Assembly (NCBI GenBank): GCA_039588215.1
Contig: JBDHAD010000006.1
Location: forward strand, 1-64,000
From: JBDHAC01 sp039588215
GTDB lineage: Bacteria; Gemmatimonadota; Gemmatimonadetes; Palauibacterales; Palauibacteraceae
Length of the DNA stretch: 64,000 bases
Direction of reading: 5' to 3'
In this document: one piece after another, positions 52,562 to 61,713 of the stretch
How positions within the stretch are numbered: the first letter of the stretch is position 1
Layout: each line of letters opens with the position of its first letter
The notes under the pieces: model-generated
Database searches by the model: none
What the model was told of the DNA's origin: nothing
The model's input: only the letters and a program-made list of their open reading frames with translations
Translations under genes and position numbers: made by a program

Positions 52562-54433
52562 CTACGTGGCCCGCAGTTTGGCGTTCGCTTCTTCGAGCTC
52601 CTGAGTGAGCGTCCGGATCTTCCGCTCAGCCTCCTTTTGTGCGGTGAGGTCGGTGATCGAGCCCAGCACGTGAAGCCCCTTGGAGGTGTGGATCGGGCTC
52701 AGGCCGAGCTCCACCGGGACCTCCGATCCGTCCTTGCGTCTCGCGTGCAACTCGCGTCCCTGACCGACAGCTCGGGCGGACGGCTCGCGCATGAACCCGG
52801 CGACGTGCGCTTCGTGCACCTCGCGCAGGTGTGACGGAACGAGGAGCTCGATCGGCTGGCCGATCAGCTCGTCGACCGCGTATTGGGTCAGGCGCTCGGC
52901 GGCGTGGTTCGCCAGGACGATGCGGACGTCGCCGTCAACCATGATCATCGCGGTCGAAGACGATTCGATGGCCAGACGGAATCGCTCCTGTTCCTGCTTT
53001 TGCTCGGTCATGTCCTTGGCCACCGCGTACAGCAATCCCGTCTCTGGTTCCGGGTGCGAGGTCCACAGCAAATGCCTGTAGCCGCCGTCGGCGCAACGGA
53101 AACGATTCTCGAACGAGATCGTGGGTATACCCTGCGCCAGCTTGGCGATTTCGCGATTCGTCGCATCGATGTCGTCGGGGTGGATGAGGTCGTTGAACGG
53201 CTTGTTCAACAGCTCCTCGCGATTCCAGCCCAGCGTCCGCTCGAAGGCGGGGTTGGTCCTCTTGAAGTAGCCGTCCGTTCCCGCGATGCACATCATGTCG
53301 AGCGAGACGTCGAAGAACCGTTGGAACTCGTGCAGTTGCAACATCCGCTGCTCCAACTCCGCTGCCATCTCGTTGAACGTGTGCGCGAGGAAGCCGATCT
53401 CGTCCCGCGCCGCGACCGTGGCCCGAGCCGCCAGCTCGCCGTCCCGGATCCGGGTCGCGGCCCCGGCCAGGTCGTGGATCGGTCTGGCGAAGTGAAGACC
53501 CAGGAGGGTACCAAGGAGAATCGCGAAGGCCGAGACCGACAGACCGAGCCGCGTGGACTCACGACGGAAGTCGGCGATCACACTCCTCTCCTCCCCGGCA
53601 TCGAACTTCACGACCAAACCCCACCCCGGCTCTTGGAGGAATCGTGTCGCCGCCCAGACCGGCTCCCCGCGGTAGTCGGTGACGCCCTCCGAGTACCTCG
53701 CCTCCTCCCCCCGCAGCGCCAGGTTGGCCGGGTCCATCGGTTCATCGGTTCGGACTACCTCGGCGCCGGCGGGCACGGGATGGCGAACGGGGTGCAGCAC
53801 ACGGGCGCGCCCATCCGCGTCCCGGGCTACGATCATCGTCTCGCCGGTCTCTCCTAGTTCCTGGTAGTCCCCGGCCAATTCGAGCAGCCGCTGGCCATTC
53901 AGCACGACGTTCAGCGTCCCGAGCCGCTCGCCCTCGGTAATCAGGGTGGCGCCGAAGCCGACCCGGGGTCCACCGTCCGAAGTGAACGCGACGCCGCGAA
54001 AGGAGATGCTGTCTTCGGACTGGCGCGGAGGACCGAACGACGGGATGGAGAGGCCAGGCCCCAGGGCGCGATCTGCGGACGCCACCGGCTGCCCATCGCG
54101 ATCGTGGACCGCGAGCAAGTCGACGTTGCTGACCGAGCCCACCGCGTCCTCGAGGATTCGGCGGATACGAGCAGATGTCTCTGAGCTTGGAGCCTGATTG
54201 TAATCGCGCAGGCTGAGTCGGAGCTGCGTGCGGCTCGCGATCAGGTTGATCTCGTCACGCCAGCCCAAGAGAACGCTCTCCAAGCTTTGCTTCTTGGATT
54301 CCGCCAGGCTGTCGAGCTGATCCAGCTTGCTGTTGCGGAGGAGACTGCGGGCGTTCGTGTACATCATGCCGCCGAGGACGAGCATACTCCCCAGTGCGAC
54401 GGCAACGAGGGCGAAGACGAGCTTGGTTCGCAT
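52562..54433 (-). CDS. dCache-HAMP-PAS-PAS sensor protein without an output domain
   Basis: A 623-aa membrane sensor. TM1 (LVFALVAVALGSMLVLGGMMY) and TM2 (SVSAFAILLGTLLGLHFA) bracket a periplasmic double-Cache-like domain (residues about 28-285; VDLLAVHDRDGQPVASAD, GETGETMIVARDADG). HAMP follows (ARPIHDLAGAATRIRDGEL), then PAS 1 (FFDVSLDMMCIAGTDGYFKR) and PAS 2 (FRLAIESSSTAMIMVDGD). A coiled coil (IRTLTQELEEANAKLRAT) runs straight into the stop codon. No histidine-kinase, GGDEF, EAL, methyl-accepting or phosphatase domain follows. The ATG at 54433 is the first Met after the TM1 reading; the long frame upstream is antisense of the VPS10 gene. Its signal must pass to a separate partner, or an output domain was lost. 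Confidence 0.85.
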   Translation of the reverse strand: MRTKLVFALVAVALGSMLVLGGMMYTNARSLLRNSKLDQLDSLAESKKQSLESVLLGWRDEINLIASRTQLRLSLRDYNQAPSSETSARIRRILEDAVGSVSNVDLLAVHDRDGQPVASADRALGPGLSIPSFGPPRQSEDSISFRGVAFTSDGGPRVGFGATLITEGERLGTLNVVLNGQRLLELAGDYQELGETGETMIVARDADGRARVLHPVRHPVPAGAEVVRTDEPMDPANLALRGEEARYSEGVTDYRGEPVWAATRFLQEPGWGLVVKFDAGEERSVIADFRRESTRLGLSVSAFAILLGTLLGLHFARPIHDLAGAATRIRDGELAARATVAARDEIGFLAHTFNEMAAELEQRMLQLHEFQRFFDVSLDMMCIAGTDGYFKRTNPAFERTLGWNREELLNKPFNDLIHPDDIDATNREIAKLAQGIPTISFENRFRCADGGYRHLLWTSHPEPETGLLYAVAKDMTEQKQEQERFRLAIESSSTAMIMVDGDVRIVLANHAAERLTQYAVDELIGQPIELLVPSHLREVHEAHVAGFMREPSARAVGQGRELHARRKDGSEVPVELGLSPIHTSKGLHVLGSITDLTAQKEAERKIRTLTQELEEANAKLRAT

Positions 54434-54583
54434 GTCCACGGGCTGACGATATGGATTGATCACACCGCCGGCCACCGACCAAATCCACCGGCTCGTTTCC
54501 AAGGCAGCTCTTTGGCCATCGCCAACCCGAGTCCGCCGTCGCATACTTCCGGTCGGTGTTCCACCTCCAGCCGGAGCAGGCCC

Positions 54584-57500
54584 ATGCGAATCGACCGTCT
54601 CGTCGCCACTGTTGCCATCGTCGCCACCGTCGTCGTAGCCGCCACGCCAGCCACGGCCCAGCAGGTCGATCCCACCGCCTTTGACGCGATGAAGTATCGG
54701 CACATCGGCCCCGAAGGGAACCGGATCTCGGCGGTCGAAGGGGTGCCGGGAGACCCCAACACCTACTACGCCGGTGCGGCGTCGGGGGGGATCTTCAAGA
54801 CGATCGATGGTGGCACCTGGTGGGAGCCGATTTTTGATGACCAGGACGCGCTCTCGATCGGCTGGATCACCCTCGCGCCGTCCGACCGCAACGTCGTTTG
54901 GGTCGGGACGGGAGAGCCGAACATCCGCAGCCACATCTCGATGGGAAAAGGGGTGTACCGGTCCACTGACGCGGGGAAGACATGGAGCTTTCTGGGACTC
55001 GAAAACACGGGTCGGGTGAGCCGCGTCCAGGTCGATCCGCGCGACCCTGACGTCGCGTATGTGGCGGCGCTCGGTCACGCCTACGGACCCCAGCGGGAGC
55101 GCGGGGTCTTCCGCACGCGCGACGGCGGGCAGACGTGGGAACACGTGCTGTTCGTAGACGAGAACACCGGCGCGTCGGACCTGGTCATGGATCCCAACAA
55201 CCCGCGCATCCTGTTCGCGGGCATGTGGCAGATCGAGATCCACACGTGGGGCCGGACGAGTGGCGGGCCGGGGAGCGGGATCTGGATGTCGCGCGACGGG
55301 GGAGACACTTGGACGAGGCTCGAGGGAAGCGGTCTCCCCGAGAAGGACGTGGGCAAGATCGCGCTTGCGATCGCCCCGACGAACTCGGACCGCATCTACG
55401 CGCTGATCGAGACGGGCGATGGCGTGCCACTCACCGATGGGACGGAGACCGAGAGCGGCGAGCTGTGGCGCTCGGACGATGGCGGGGACACGTGGAAGCT
55501 CGTCTCGTACGACCGTAACCTGGCCGGCCGCACGCACTACTACAGCCGCGTGGAGGTGTCGCCGGCGGATGACATGGAGGCGTACTTCCTCGCCGCGCCC
55601 TTCAGCTCGACCACGAACGGCGGGGAAAGCACGATCGATCACGACGGCCGCTCGTCGCCCTGGGGCGACAATCACGACATCTGGATCGATCCGGAGAACC
55701 CGGACCGGATGATCGTAGCGAACGACGGGGGCGTCGACATCTCCGTCAATCGCGCGCAGACGTGGCGGCAGATCGCCCTCCCCGTGGCCCAGATGTATCA
55801 TGTCACGGTCGACACCAGGGTCCCGTACTACGTCTACGGCAACCGGCAGGACGGGCAATCGATGCGTGGCCCGAGCCGGACCTTCTATGGGGGTTTCCTC
55901 GGCTCTGCCGGCAATATCCCGCGTGGCGATTGGCACGATGTGGGGGGCGGCGAGAGCGGTTTCGCGACCCCCGACCCCGTGAACCCCGACATCATCTGGT
56001 CGAGCGCTTCCGGGTCGGGCGCCGTAGGCGGCATCGTGACCCGCATGGATCTCGAATCGCGGCAGGTGCACGACGTGGAGGTGTGGCCCAAGAGCACGAT
56101 CGGCTGGGGGGCGGGCGAGCTCCGGTACCGGTTCGTGTGGGATCCGCCCCTCACGATCTCCCCGCACGACCACGAAAGGGTGTACACCGGGTCGCAGTAC
56201 GTGCATGTGACGACGGATCAGGGCCGGAGCTGGGAGGTGATTAGCCCGGACCTCACACGCGACGATACGACCAAGATGGGGCTCTCGGGCGGTCTCACGC
56301 CGGACAACATCGGGGTGGAGTACGCCGGCGTCGTGTTCGCGATCGAGGAATCGCCCATCACCCCGGGGCTCATCTGGGTCGGCACGAACGACGGACTCAT
56401 CCACCTGACGCGAGATGGCGGCGACACGTGGACCGACCTGACCGCGAACGTGCCCGGCATGCCCGAGTGGGGCTCGATCCGCAACATCGAGGCGTCGCGC
56501 CACGATGCCGGGACCGCCTACTTCGCGGTCGATGGGCATCAGGCCGACAACCGCGACCCGTGGATCTACCGCACCCGGGACTACGGCCAGTCCTGGGAGC
56601 TGATCGTGAACGGGATCCCGAGGAGTCCCTTGAGCTTCACCCGTTCCGTGCTCGAGGATCCCGTGCGTCGCGGATTGCTGTACTCGGGGACGGAGAACGG
56701 GCTGTACGTATCGTTCAACGACGGTGACCTGTGGCAGCCGCTTCAGTCCAACCTGCCCCATGCGCCCGTCTTGTGGATGGTGATCCAGGAACACTTCAAC
56801 GACCTGGTCGTGGGCACCTACGGCCGTGGCTTCTGGATCCTCGACGACATCTCCGCCATCCAACAGCTGACCCCCGAAGTGACCGCGAGCGACGTGCACC
56901 TGTTCGCGCCGCGTGCCGAGTATCGGTTCCGGCAGACGGTGCCTCCGTACTCGTCGGGGCAGGATCCCGTGGCGGGGGAGAACCCACCTTATGGGGCGTC
57001 GATCGACTACTGGCTGTCTGCGACTGTGGCTGGCGCCGAAGCCGCCGGGGGCGCCGAAGCCGAATCCGCTGCCGGCGCGGACAGCGTGGACATCGAGATC
57101 GTCGACGCTTCAGGCGTGACCGTTCGGTCCCTGAAGGGCGGCATGAAAGCCGGGATCAACCGCGTCTGGTGGAACCTCCGCCACGACGAGTCCGAAGAGG
57201 CGAGACTCCGTACGAGCCCCCTCCACGCGCCATGGGTGACGGTGGGCAAGGACGGGACGCGCGACGCGGAAGGCCTGGGGACGATCTCGCTCCTCGCCCT
57301 ACCCGGTAGCTACACGATCAACCTGACCGTGAACGGCCAGGGGTACACACAGCCGCTCGAGGTGCGAAAGGACCCCAACTCGAAGGGCACCGAGGCCGAG
57401 GTGCGCGAGAGCTTCGCCCTGGTGAGCGAGCTCCGCGACGATCTGGATCGCGCGGTCGAGGTCATTGACCGGGCCGAGCGGGTCCGCGCGCAGCTCCAGG

Positions 57501-57862
57501 CGCTTCGGAAGCTGCACGGTGGAGACGACGAGGCGGCTGTCGCGCTCCGTGACGACGCTGAAGCGCTCGAAGAACAGTTCACCGCTGTCGAGGCGAAGCT
57601 CTACCAGCTGTACGCGACCGGCCGTGGCCAGGACGGCATTCGCTGGCCGGCCCGCGTGGCGCAGCAGATCGGAAGCCTGGCCGGCAAGGTGCAGAGCTCC
57701 GACTTCGCCCCGACCCGGCAGCAGCGGGAGGTCCACGACGAGCTCCACGGGGAGCTGGACGCCATCCGGGCCGATTACGACGCGCTCCTGTCCGGTGAGC
57801 TGGCGGCCTTCAACGAGAGGCTCGCGAGGGACGGGTTGGCGGGGATCACCACCGGTGGCTGA
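54584..57862 (+). CDS. Exported VPS10/sortilin-like glycosyl-hydrolase-type propeller protein
   Basis: A 1092-aa exported protein. The signal peptide is VATVAIVATVVVAATPATAQ. The N-terminal region, residues about 25-720, is made of repeated Asp-box blades (VWVGTGEPN, GVYRSTDAGKTWSFLG, GVFRTRDGGQTWEHV, GIWMSRDGGDTWTRL, SDDGGDTWKLV, HLTRDGGDTWTDL), the VPS10/BNR fold. A long C-terminal tail has a beta domain and a helical stretch (ELRDDLDRAVEVIDRAERVR). Such proteins are highly abundant in Gemmatimonadota and Acidobacteriota genomes and are often called glycosyl hydrolases, but activity has rarely been shown. CCGGAGCAGG precedes the ATG at 54584. It is divergent from the dCache-PAS sensor with only 150 bases between them, so they may share a control region. 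Confidence 0.88.
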   Translation: MRIDRLVATVAIVATVVVAATPATAQQVDPTAFDAMKYRHIGPEGNRISAVEGVPGDPNTYYAGAASGGIFKTIDGGTWWEPIFDDQDALSIGWITLAPSDRNVVWVGTGEPNIRSHISMGKGVYRSTDAGKTWSFLGLENTGRVSRVQVDPRDPDVAYVAALGHAYGPQRERGVFRTRDGGQTWEHVLFVDENTGASDLVMDPNNPRILFAGMWQIEIHTWGRTSGGPGSGIWMSRDGGDTWTRLEGSGLPEKDVGKIALAIAPTNSDRIYALIETGDGVPLTDGTETESGELWRSDDGGDTWKLVSYDRNLAGRTHYYSRVEVSPADDMEAYFLAAPFSSTTNGGESTIDHDGRSSPWGDNHDIWIDPENPDRMIVANDGGVDISVNRAQTWRQIALPVAQMYHVTVDTRVPYYVYGNRQDGQSMRGPSRTFYGGFLGSAGNIPRGDWHDVGGGESGFATPDPVNPDIIWSSASGSGAVGGIVTRMDLESRQVHDVEVWPKSTIGWGAGELRYRFVWDPPLTISPHDHERVYTGSQYVHVTTDQGRSWEVISPDLTRDDTTKMGLSGGLTPDNIGVEYAGVVFAIEESPITPGLIWVGTNDGLIHLTRDGGDTWTDLTANVPGMPEWGSIRNIEASRHDAGTAYFAVDGHQADNRDPWIYRTRDYGQSWELIVNGIPRSPLSFTRSVLEDPVRRGLLYSGTENGLYVSFNDGDLWQPLQSNLPHAPVLWMVIQEHFNDLVVGTYGRGFWILDDISAIQQLTPEVTASDVHLFAPRAEYRFRQTVPPYSSGQDPVAGENPPYGASIDYWLSATVAGAEAAGGAEAESAAGADSVDIEIVDASGVTVRSLKGGMKAGINRVWWNLRHDESEEARLRTSPLHAPWVTVGKDGTRDAEGLGTISLLALPGSYTINLTVNGQGYTQPLEVRKDPNSKGTEAEVRESFALVSELRDDLDRAVEVIDRAERVRAQLQALRKLHGGDDEAAVALRDDAEALEEQFTAVEAKLYQLYATGRGQDGIRWPARVAQQIGSLAGKVQSSDFAPTRQQREVHDELHGELDAIRADYDALLSGELAAFNERLARDGLAGITTGG

Positions 57863-58116
57863 ACCACCGCACTCCCTCGTGCACCGAGCGAGCGGTCCCC
57901 GATCTTGAGTCCGCCGGTGGAAGCGGCGACCGCCCGCGAGGGCGTCACCGGATTGCCGTCCCAGCCTTTTTGGATCAAGTAGGTGCCTGGCCTGTCGGTG
58001 TCAATCCGGGACCTCGGAATCCGAAGGCTCTGACACGACGTCAGCCACACCTGCCGTCGCTGGGGAGTTGTGCAGGCCACCGGCGAGAACTGCTGATCCC
58101 CGAGAAAGATGGGCTT

Positions 58117-61100
58117 ATGAACGCTTACCCGATGCATGTCGGCGGCGCCCGCATCAAGCGGTCCGCAGGAAAGGTCAGCGGCGACTACCTCTCGCTCGGG
58201 TCGGAGCGGTTCTACCGAATCGCCAACTACGACCGCATGAGCCCCTTCTTCATGAGTATCGCGAGCGCCTCCGATCACTGGCTGTTCATCTCGAGCAACG
58301 GAGGATTGACCGCGGGGCGACAGGACTCGAATCACGCGCTCTTCCCCTACTACACGGAAGACAAGATCCACGACAACGTGGACCACACCGGATCCAGAAC
58401 GATCCTGCGAGTCCTTAGAGAAGGGAAGCGGTTCCTGTGGGAGCCCTACAGCCGCCACTGCGGGGCTCTCTACGATGTGTCCCGGAACCTCTACAAGAAC
58501 GTGTACGGAAACAAGCTGATGTTCGAGGAAGTGAACCACGACCTCCAGCTGATTTTCCGCTACACCTGGACGCTGTCGGACGAGTTCGGGTTCGTCAAAC
58601 GCAGCGAGCTCGTGAATACGAGCCTTGAGTCGGCCTCGGTGGAGGTGCTGGACGGGATCGAGAACATTCTCCCGTGGGGTGTGGCAGAATCCTTCCAGAA
58701 CAAGTACAGCTGCCTGGGTGACGCGTACAAACAGAACGAGCTGGAAGGCGAGAGCGGTCTCGCCACCTATGCCTTCAGCTCGCTTCCAGGTGACAGCGCC
58801 GAGCCTGCCGAGGCTTTGCGGGCGACGGTCTGCTGGTCGACGTGCCCTCGGGATGCAACCAGGCTGCTTTCCTCCGTGCAACTCGACCGGTTCCGCCGCG
58901 GCGATGCCGTGCGGACGGAAACCAGAATGTGCGGACGGCGCGGAGCGTTCTTCGTTCAAGAGACGAAGGACATGGCTCCCGGCGGGCAGCAAGACTGGTT
59001 GATCGTCGCGGATGTGGACTACGGGCTCTCCGAGATCGCTTCCCTGAAGAGGATCTTCGCCGAAGCGTTGGACTTGAAGAGCCTGGTATGCGAAGACGTC
59101 GAAGAGGGCACGCGGCGCCTGGCGGCCATCGTGGCCCGGGCCGACGGACTCCAACAGACCGGCGACAGGCTCGGCTCCGCCCACCACTTTTCCAATGTTC
59201 TCTTCAACGTGATGCGGGGCGGTGTTTTCGAGTCCTCCTACTCCATTCCGGTGGCGGACCTCAGAGATTTCGTTCGCGCCTTCAACCGGAGGACATGGGC
59301 TCGGCAGGAGGACTCTCTGAGCGCCCTGGGTGAGCACGTCGAGCTCGATCGGTTGCTGGAAGAGGCCCGTTCGCTTGGCGACCCCGAGTTTACTCGCCTC
59401 GTGCTCGAGTACCTGCCGATCTCGTTCAGCCGCCGCCACGGGGACCCCAGCCGGCCCTGGAACCAGTTCTCGATCAACGTCAAGAATCGAGACGGCTCGA
59501 AAGTGCTGGACTACCAGGGAAACTGGCGCGACATCTTCCAGAACTGGGAAGCCCTATGCCTTTCCTTCCCGGAGTATCTGGAAGGCGTGATCAGCAAGTT
59601 CGTCAACACCTCGACGGCCGACGGCTACAACCCCTATCGCGTCACCAAGGACGGCTACGACTGGGAGATTCCCGAGCCCGGCGAACCGTGGGCGAGCCTC
59701 GGTTACTGGGGCGACCACCAGCTCGTCTATCTGCTCAAGTTCCTCGAGCTGTCCCGAAATCACCACCCGGGCGATCTCGAGAGAACGCTGCACGATCGGA
59801 GGTTCGTGTATGCCGACGTGCCGTACGACATAAATCCGTACCAGGATCTCGTCGACGACCCGCGAGATTCGATCGCGTACAACACCGATCGCGAGGCGAG
59901 GATCGCGGCCAGAGTGGAAGCCGTCGGCTTCGACGGCAGATATCTTGCGGACCCGGCGGGCGAGATCTGCCGGGCGAACCTGGCGGAGAAGCTGCTGGTG
60001 CCGCTGCTGGCCAAGGTATGCAACTTCGTTCCCGGGGCCGGATTCTGGATGAATACGCAGCGTCCGGAATGGAACGACGCCAACAATGCCCTGGCCGGAT
60101 TCGGCGCCTCGATGGTGACCCTCTGCTATGCGCGGCGATATGTCTCGTTCTTCCTCGACCTGCTCGGCAACGCCGAGTCGGAGGAGGTGCTGCTGAACCA
60201 GGAGGTCGCGCGCTGGCTCGAAGAGACGAGCAGAATCCTGACCGACCACCGCCAATTGCTCGACAAGGGCGAGCTCGAGGACGCGGACCGCAAGACGGTT
60301 CTCGACGGTCTAGGGCGGGTCGCGGACAATCACCGTTCCGGCATCTACGCCAACGGGCTGAGCGGCCGAAGCAGGGGCGTGGCGATCGATGAGCTCGCGG
60401 CCTTTCTGCGACTGACTCTGGGATTCTTCGATCAGACCATCGAGCTCAACCGGAGAGACGACGGTCTCTATCACGCCTACAATGTCCTGGGAATCTCGCC
60501 GCAGGGCGTTTCCGTGGAGCGACTGAACCCGATGCTCGAAGGTCAGGTGGCGGTTCTGAGCTCGGGATCATTGAGTGCCGAGGAAGCTTTATCGGTCTCG
60601 AGGGCGCTGCGGCAGAGCGAACTGTATCGCAGCGACCAGCATTCCTACCTGCTCTATCCGAACAGGACGCTGCCGGGGTTTCTGGAGAAGAACACGATCC
60701 CTTCAGCCCAGGTGGAACGCTCGGAGCTGTTCAGAGGGCTCGTCTCCGACGGCAACACCGACCTGGTCGAAGAGGACGTTGAGGGAAACCTCCATTTCAA
60801 CAGTCTGTTCCGAAATATTCGAGATGTGCGTGCAGCTCTCGAACGGCTCCGGAATCTGGGTTACGGGCACCAGGTAGACGAGGAGTCCGAGCTCGTCAGC
60901 CAGATTTTCGAATCCGTTTTCGAGCACAAGAGATTCACCGGTCGCTCCGGGACCTTCTACGGCTACGAGGGACTCGGCTGTATCTACTGGCACATGGTCA
61001 GCAAGTTGCTGCTCGCGGTTCAGGAATGCTGCCTGGCAGCCGACGCTCGTGGAGACGAGGCCTTCGGAGAGCTCGCGCAGTGGTACTACGACGTGCGGTC

Positions 61101-61581
61101 CGGTCTTGGATTCAACAAGGCGCCGGAGGTGTACGGTGCGTTCCCGACGGACCCCTATTCCCATACGCCGGGATTCGCCGGCGCCAGACAGCCCGGCATG
61201 ACGGGGCAGGTCAAGGAAGAGATCATCACCCGGCTGGGAGAGCTCGGCTTGTCCGTGCGAGAGGGCCGGGTGAGCTTCAACCCTGTCCTCCTGCGGAGAA
61301 GCGAGTTCTTGTCGAGCGCTGAGGCATTCGAGTACTACGATGTCGCCGGGAAGCCTCGGACACTCGCGCTGGAAGAGGACACGCTGGTCTTCACCTACTG
61401 TCAGGTCCCCATCGTCTACCGGATCTCGAAGGAACGGAAGCTGACGCTAGCTCTTTCCGACGGCACGATCCGCAACCTGGAAGGACTGGTCCTGGACAGG
61501 TCCGCGAGTGACGAGATCTTCAGACGATCGGGCAAGATCGTGCGCGTCGACGTGTCCCTCACTCCCGGGCTGGAGAACTAG
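58117..61581 (+). CDS. Large GH94-like (clan GH-Q) glycoside phosphorylase candidate
   Basis: A 1154-aa soluble protein without a signal peptide. It looks like a clan GH-Q phosphorylase: an N-terminal beta-rich domain up to about residue 310, a helical linker, and an (alpha/alpha)6-barrel. Barrel motifs are YQGNWRDIFQNWEAL (near residue 470), DGYDWEIPEPGEPW, and QRPEWNDANNALAGF (near 651), whose Asp corresponds in position to the general acid of GH94 enzymes (usually DWNDG). Later come GDGLYHAYNVLGISPQ-type and YEGLGCIYWHMVSKLL motifs. Known GH94 enzymes are shorter (about 800 residues), while the beta-1,3-glucan phosphorylase families GH149 and GH161 are over 1100, so one of those or an undescribed relative is possible. 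It is upstream of two sugar transporters. The ATG at 58117 follows GAGAAAG. Confidence 0.75.
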   Translation: MNAYPMHVGGARIKRSAGKVSGDYLSLGSERFYRIANYDRMSPFFMSIASASDHWLFISSNGGLTAGRQDSNHALFPYYTEDKIHDNVDHTGSRTILRVLREGKRFLWEPYSRHCGALYDVSRNLYKNVYGNKLMFEEVNHDLQLIFRYTWTLSDEFGFVKRSELVNTSLESASVEVLDGIENILPWGVAESFQNKYSCLGDAYKQNELEGESGLATYAFSSLPGDSAEPAEALRATVCWSTCPRDATRLLSSVQLDRFRRGDAVRTETRMCGRRGAFFVQETKDMAPGGQQDWLIVADVDYGLSEIASLKRIFAEALDLKSLVCEDVEEGTRRLAAIVARADGLQQTGDRLGSAHHFSNVLFNVMRGGVFESSYSIPVADLRDFVRAFNRRTWARQEDSLSALGEHVELDRLLEEARSLGDPEFTRLVLEYLPISFSRRHGDPSRPWNQFSINVKNRDGSKVLDYQGNWRDIFQNWEALCLSFPEYLEGVISKFVNTSTADGYNPYRVTKDGYDWEIPEPGEPWASLGYWGDHQLVYLLKFLELSRNHHPGDLERTLHDRRFVYADVPYDINPYQDLVDDPRDSIAYNTDREARIAARVEAVGFDGRYLADPAGEICRANLAEKLLVPLLAKVCNFVPGAGFWMNTQRPEWNDANNALAGFGASMVTLCYARRYVSFFLDLLGNAESEEVLLNQEVARWLEETSRILTDHRQLLDKGELEDADRKTVLDGLGRVADNHRSGIYANGLSGRSRGVAIDELAAFLRLTLGFFDQTIELNRRDDGLYHAYNVLGISPQGVSVERLNPMLEGQVAVLSSGSLSAEEALSVSRALRQSELYRSDQHSYLLYPNRTLPGFLEKNTIPSAQVERSELFRGLVSDGNTDLVEEDVEGNLHFNSLFRNIRDVRAALERLRNLGYGHQVDEESELVSQIFESVFEHKRFTGRSGTFYGYEGLGCIYWHMVSKLLLAVQECCLAADARGDEAFGELAQWYYDVRSGLGFNKAPEVYGAFPTDPYSHTPGFAGARQPGMTGQVKEEIITRLGELGLSVREGRVSFNPVLLRRSEFLSSAEAFEYYDVAGKPRTLALEEDTLVFTYCQVPIVYRISKERKLTLALSDGTIRNLEGLVLDRSASDEIFRRSGKIVRVDVSLTPGLEN

Positions 61582-61713
61582 CCTGACCTTCTCACTCGAG
61601 CTCGTGCGACGCGGCCGGGTGCATCTGAATCCGCAAGGCACCCCTCGGTCGGACCTCCCGGGCTGGCACCATCGAGCACCTCACGGCTGCTCATCTCCTG
61701 GAGAGGGATGGTC

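Noticed and set aside
54434..56899. Upstream extension of the dCache-PAS sensor by over 800 codons
   Set aside because: That stretch is antisense to the VPS10-like gene. The first real hydrophobic helix and Met start at 54433.
57863..58116. A short coding-like stretch on the minus strand before the GH94-like gene
   Set aside because: It reads LIQKGWDGNPVTPSRA without a start and merges into the antisense frame; no family recognised.
57775..59439. A 554-codon minus-strand open frame overlapping the GH94-like gene
   Set aside because: No domain pattern; the plus frame has GH-Q motifs and natural length.
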